Source: Morella rubra
Taxonomy: Eukaryota; Streptophyta; Magnoliopsida; Fagales; Myricaceae
Assembly (NCBI GenBank): GCA_003952965.2
Contig: RXIC02000016.1
Span: 62,768-126,767 of the forward strand
Direction: 5' to 3'
Length of the DNA: 64,000 nt
This document shows, one piece after another, positions 59,586-64,000 of this stretch. Below the pieces are notes generated by a model that was not told the DNA's origin, did no database searches, and saw only the letters and a list, made by a program, of their open reading frames with translations. Each line of letters begins with the position of its first letter. Within the stretch, counting starts at the first letter, position 1. The position numbers and the translations under genes were made by a program.

Positions 59586-62500
59586 CTACACATGCAACTT
59601 CTCTGGCTGCCGAGAGAGCTCTTTATCAGCAAAATGAAGTAGCCTTCTAAGTCTCAAAACCATGTCACAGTGGAAAGGCAATGCAGTTCGTCGCTCCAAG
59701 TATGCTGGGCTAACAGTCATCCATGATAGTGCATGAAGTTCTGCTGAAACAGACTCGAGAACTAAATGGGTCTCAATTTCCAAGTCTTTGGCCTCTGAGC
59801 CCAAACTCCTACCTCCCTGTTTATTAACTCGACCAATTTTGTCTTGGGTGATGCTACTGCCTCCATAATAATCAATCAGACTGATTGAAAGAACTGAAGG
59901 CCATTCTTCTTTCAAGTTACTTCTATAGTCTTTCCTCATTGAAGGAACGGCTTTCGAAACTACGAAACCAGTGGAAAGTGGAATTGCCGAGCCCTTGCTG
60001 TGAAGGAGATGGGCCAGGGGAGGTGATTCTGCTGTGAGGCACGTTGGAAGCTGAAGAGGTGTTGCAGGGAGAAAGTGCATGCTGGGTGATGGGATGAAAA
60101 TGAACGAAGCAGATGTGGAACCTAGAGACTTTACTGGGGTGAACCCTTCTAGATAGCATGCTGGTCCCATACCACCACCACCTTGAGTACCTCCTGCACA
60201 ATGTTTACTCTCAATAAACACCATCAAAAAAATTTGAATTCAGCACTCAACTGCAAGTCATGCTCTGCACACTATTTAAGTGGCTAGTAACAGAAGCCGT
60301 TGGACTAACTAATGCATGAAAGATGCATATCATTTTGCTCAATGGTGAGATGAACACAGGCGAGGGAATGAGGAACGGAAGTAATGGAGAGAGTGACAGC
60401 TTACCAGGAGAGGGTGAATCTGCTTGAAAAACTAGGTGTAACGAATGGTCAACTGAAATTGTAACAAAACTGATGCTTTGCACCCACTGAAGCAAGCCCC
60501 TTGAGCTGTCAACCAGGGTTTGTCCGCCCATAAGCTGCTTCCTTGCAGCAGGCTGTCCTAAACCACCTTTTATAAATCCAGAAGCTTTAGCATGAGGGCT
60601 ATACAAAGGACTAGGTGAGGAAGGTAGGGTTCTCTCCTGAAGCAAACTCATCTCCTGTTGCTGCAAGGAAGTACCATTACTGCTCCCTGGAATTCCATCA
60701 CGCACAGATCGCCGAAGTTGCAGTGGCCATTTTTTTACCTCAGAACCCCCAACAGAATTAATCGCCTTCTGCCACTCTGTTTACAATCCAAATAGAAAAA
60801 CCCAAAAAGTATAATGCCAGTACTAAAATGAGATACGGATGTATAAAAGTAAACAACAATTAACTACCTGATGAAAATGCTTTCAACAGATAGACTAAAT
60901 AGACTTAATTACACTTTTAAAAAACAATACTCGTGTACAACATGATATACAAGAAAAAAAAATGCTGAATGACATGCGTTCTTATTCTTATGGCGAAATT
61001 GCCTCCTAAAATATTAGTCATTGTCTCCTAGACTCCAACATATGGCAACTTATCTTCTCCCACCAGACTACAGGCCAGTAGCTTGAAGAATCCAGAGAGA
61101 GATGATTTCATCATTGTGAAAATCAAAAGTTGTACTACTGTTGATCCCTTCAACAATACACAGCAGTAAGCAAGCTGCTGCTAAATATGAAACTACAAAG
61201 CAGAGAACATGAAACTGATAGGCAACAACGCAACGTAATTGGTAGTAATTTTCACAATACTACACCTCAAGAACTAGAAACATAAAACCGTGGAAGAAAC
61301 TCGCATACCTAGGTATTCAAGTTCAAAGAAACTCCCAATGCGCGCAATCACAAAATCTCTAGGCTTGGCAACACCGATATCAGGAGAAGAGCATGCCTGA
61401 AGTATCTGACAACCTTGCTGCAGAACCTGAACGAAAAGACATTGCAGACCCTTTGTGTCCTGCCTACTGCTGATTCCACCAAAGGGGAATACATTGCTGT
61501 CGAGCAATTCTCCCCTTGAATCTGTCCAGATGCATACAAGCCAACGCCAATCCTCTGTCCACCCATAACAACAATGTAGGCTTGGAGAAGTTTTTTGATG
61601 GCTAGATCCAAAGCCATCAGTTTCAGGTCCATCAAGTTGAGAGCATGCTCCAGCATCCGCACTTCCTGCTGTACTTGCACCCTGCATAAAGCCTCCACTA
61701 GTATCATCAGACAAGGGCTTTGTAGGTTCTGATACTACATTACCAGAAATTGTTGGCGAAATTCCATGCTCTATGGAACCAGGTTCTGCAAGTATAAAAA
61801 GAGGCTCAAACATGTAACGAATTTCATCTTGAAGGGTATAATCCCCTGTTCTAATTGGCTCACAAGTTAAACCTCCAGTCCTAGTTGTCTGCCAAGAATT
61901 ATCCCAAGCACCAGACCGCAGGCTAGCATCAATTTCACCCTCTCTTGGAAGGGAATGCCCAGTAATTCGAGGACCCACACAGTCCTTCCACATCCCTGAA
62001 ATAGGAGAAGACATTTGCGTCAGGACCGACGAAGATCTACTGGATAATGATGATGACTGGACCATATCAGTTGCGGAGCCTCGGGAAATTCGACGAGCTT
62101 TGTTGTAAACAGTGAAGGCAGTCTCCTTAAGAGTGACAAGCTCATTAAGCGATGGACTTGTAACTCTAAAAATTGCATCAACTGTCACAATCTGCAGTAC
62201 CAATTTAGGAATACTAAACCCTGAAAGCACTGAACCATTTGATATTGCTGCTTCATCCACAGCTGCTGAGCAGCTTAATGCCTTCCCAACCTGACTCTGC
62301 AGTACAGATCTTCTCTCCCTATCTGATTGGAGAATGACCGATCCGACAGATACAGAAGACTCAACAACAGTTTGTAGAACTGCAATAGGCTCAGGGAAGG
62401 GGCACACCACATATATAACCTGGATAAATTCGCCATAAATTAGGTAATCTCATATATGTTTAGCCACGATAAACTAGTGCTGAGCAGCATGCATAATGGC

Positions 62501-63905
62501 AAAACAAAATTATGTTACTATGATATAGGTGGTGAGCTGTTGCCTACGGGAAATTATCGAAGGTAGAACCATCATTTCCACCCAATCACCCCAGGAATCA
62601 TTTGTCTAAGAGTCCCAAAATGCATCCAAGATTATTTGTTGGAACAAAGAAGCAAAAATGAGATACTTCTTTCAGAGACATAAAGCCATTATCCCAAGTC
62701 AAGACCTAGCAACTAGATCACACACATCGCAAGACATGAACAGAATAACTTTTGTCTGGTCAGATAGTGGAACTTCAGCTTCTGAACATTACAAGTAGCT
62801 GCTCCAGATTACTGAAAATGCATATAAAAGGCAATCATTTTGGTGAAAATGTTCCCTGCCATCAATAATAGTTAGAAGCTTACAGTGAAAGCCTTGTCAC
62901 ATACAATAAAGCAATTCACATGAATGCTTAGATCCACCAAAAATTGTGAGTAAAATGGTCAAGAACAAACCTCTATCTCAATCCACCATAACCAGGAACA
63001 ATGAAACACTAAAATATATTGCAATGTACAAAATAATGGCAACTAGTACTTGCCGCTTACCATACAAGGAACATTGCTTCCTTCTTTTGGGTTTGTGGAT
63101 GAGCATGGACCAAACTTCAAGCCTTTTAGAGCCTTTGAGAGGGACTTAAGATAACTTGTCAAGTCCCAACCATTGGAAAGAGAGAGAAAGTAATCGCTTA
63201 TTGAGCCCACTAAGGATGCATTGCAGCTTTCTATCTTCATTGATTGAGGACAATCAAGTAGAACAAAACCAGAAGATGACCATTTTCCTGAATCTATTTC
63301 CATTTGGTTGCCCATAATTTGTGGTGAATGACTGCCCAGTTTACATGTCTCATAAACTGTAGAGAACAAACATGTAGTGAGAACAGAGGAACCATTCATT
63401 GTCTTCTTGCCTTTTAAAAGAATGAATAAAGATTAAAATACCATGAATAAGATAGAAAATATACAAGTATGAAACCATCAAGACTGGGGCAATAAAGCAT
63501 TGATAGAACCCAAAGTCCAGAAATGCTTTGCATTTTACTGAAACCAGATTCCAGATAGAGTATATTGAATAGGACTTTTGTCTAAGAGTTATTCCTTTCT
63601 TTACTATTAATCAAGGGGAAAACTGTTTTCTATAGAAGTAGCACTGAAAAGACGGTAGACATACTATCATCACAAATAATCCACAGCAGGTTGGCTCATG
63701 TCTACTAGGAAAAAATAAAAAACGTTCTTTCGGCAAATGGAGCAATGTCAAACTCTCAAATGGCCATGTCTACAAAAGTTAAGCAACAACAAATTCGGAT
63801 TTGAGGCATAAAGCACCACCACTAACCAGTTCCTAGTTGTTGGAAAAAATCAGCGGCAGCAGAAGTTAATGGATCAATGTCTGGACATATAACATTGTAG
63901 GTAAT
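59586..63905 (-). CDS. MED13: Mediator complex subunit 13 (C-terminal part, runs off window)
   Basis: Part of the CDK8 kinase module, which reversibly binds the Mediator core and regulates RNA polymerase II transcription in the nucleus. Five exons are visible on the minus strand: 63905-63827, 63356-63061, 62419-61309, 60776-60405 and 60193-59586, with GT-AG borders and a continuous frame of about 821 residues to the stop. Recognisable segments are VVCPFPEPIAVLQTVVESS, LHCCYGWTEDWRWLVCIWTD, RDFVIARIGSFFELEYL (each within the conserved C-terminal PIWI-like region), and the terminus HALSWMTVSPAYLERRTALP followed by FHCDMVLRLRRLLHFADKE. These match plant MED13 (MAB2/GRAND CENTRAL) from memory. 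Serine-rich linkers (SSSLSSRSSSVL) are as expected. The N-terminal part lies beyond 64000; bases 63906-64000 are intron. Confidence 0.93.
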
Positions 63906-64000
63906 CTGCACCAATAGGGGAATGACAAAGTTGCACAATCGTTAAAAAGTGAAAGCGATGTCAAACAGTTCTTCAGAAGCAAGATAAATAAATGAAGAGA

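Overview
The window is nuclear DNA from a flowering plant, most likely a woody rosid-type eudicot; the order is not determined from sequence. The evidence is compact GT-AG introns, AT-rich intergenic DNA with (CT)n/(GA)n microsatellites, and several plant-specific proteins (a DEK1 phytocalpain, a neprosin-domain protein, a DUF1639 protein, an arabinogalactan peptide). A run of Ns at 33073-33528 shows it is a draft assembly.

Layout. 1-3127 (minus) holds the 5' half of an organellar-type lysyl-tRNA synthetase that runs off the left edge. 4636-4860 (minus) is a small secreted peptide with six cysteines. 5733-6026 (plus) is a small unrecognised protein. About 6-19.7 kb has no recognisable gene; it holds microsatellites, a G-rich tract, and degenerate tandem and dispersed repeats. 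20118-22956 (plus) is a complete seven-exon neprosin-domain gene (419 aa). 23-27.6 kb is intergenic and includes a SINE-like insertion with degenerate target-site duplications. 27883-47252 (plus) is DEK1, the dominant gene: 30 coding exons, 2162 aa by manual splicing, intact Cys-His-Asn calpain triad. 49288-50989 (minus) is a DUF1639 gene. 55709-55888 (plus) is a 59-aa arabinogalactan peptide. 59586-63905 (minus) is the C-terminal third to half of Mediator subunit MED13, which runs off the right edge.

These are ordinary, mostly housekeeping or developmental plant genes. They form no operon or cluster and I infer no functional link between neighbours. I found no convincing novel biological system. 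The observations most worth checking are in and around DEK1: exons 3 and 4 appear twice, flanking the N gap, and using both copies would break the frame, so this is almost certainly an assembly error. An intron-10 segment of about 299 bp is duplicated in tandem with indel-only differences. One intron uses a GC-AG boundary, the 5' leader carries three short uORFs, and a 5'-truncated LINE-like fragment sits in intron 4. Elsewhere there is a 180-bp MITE with near-perfect terminal inverted repeats and a degenerate A-rich tandem repeat downstream of DEK1.

All exon coordinates were read by eye from splice sites, reading-frame continuity and family knowledge. No alignment or database search was run.
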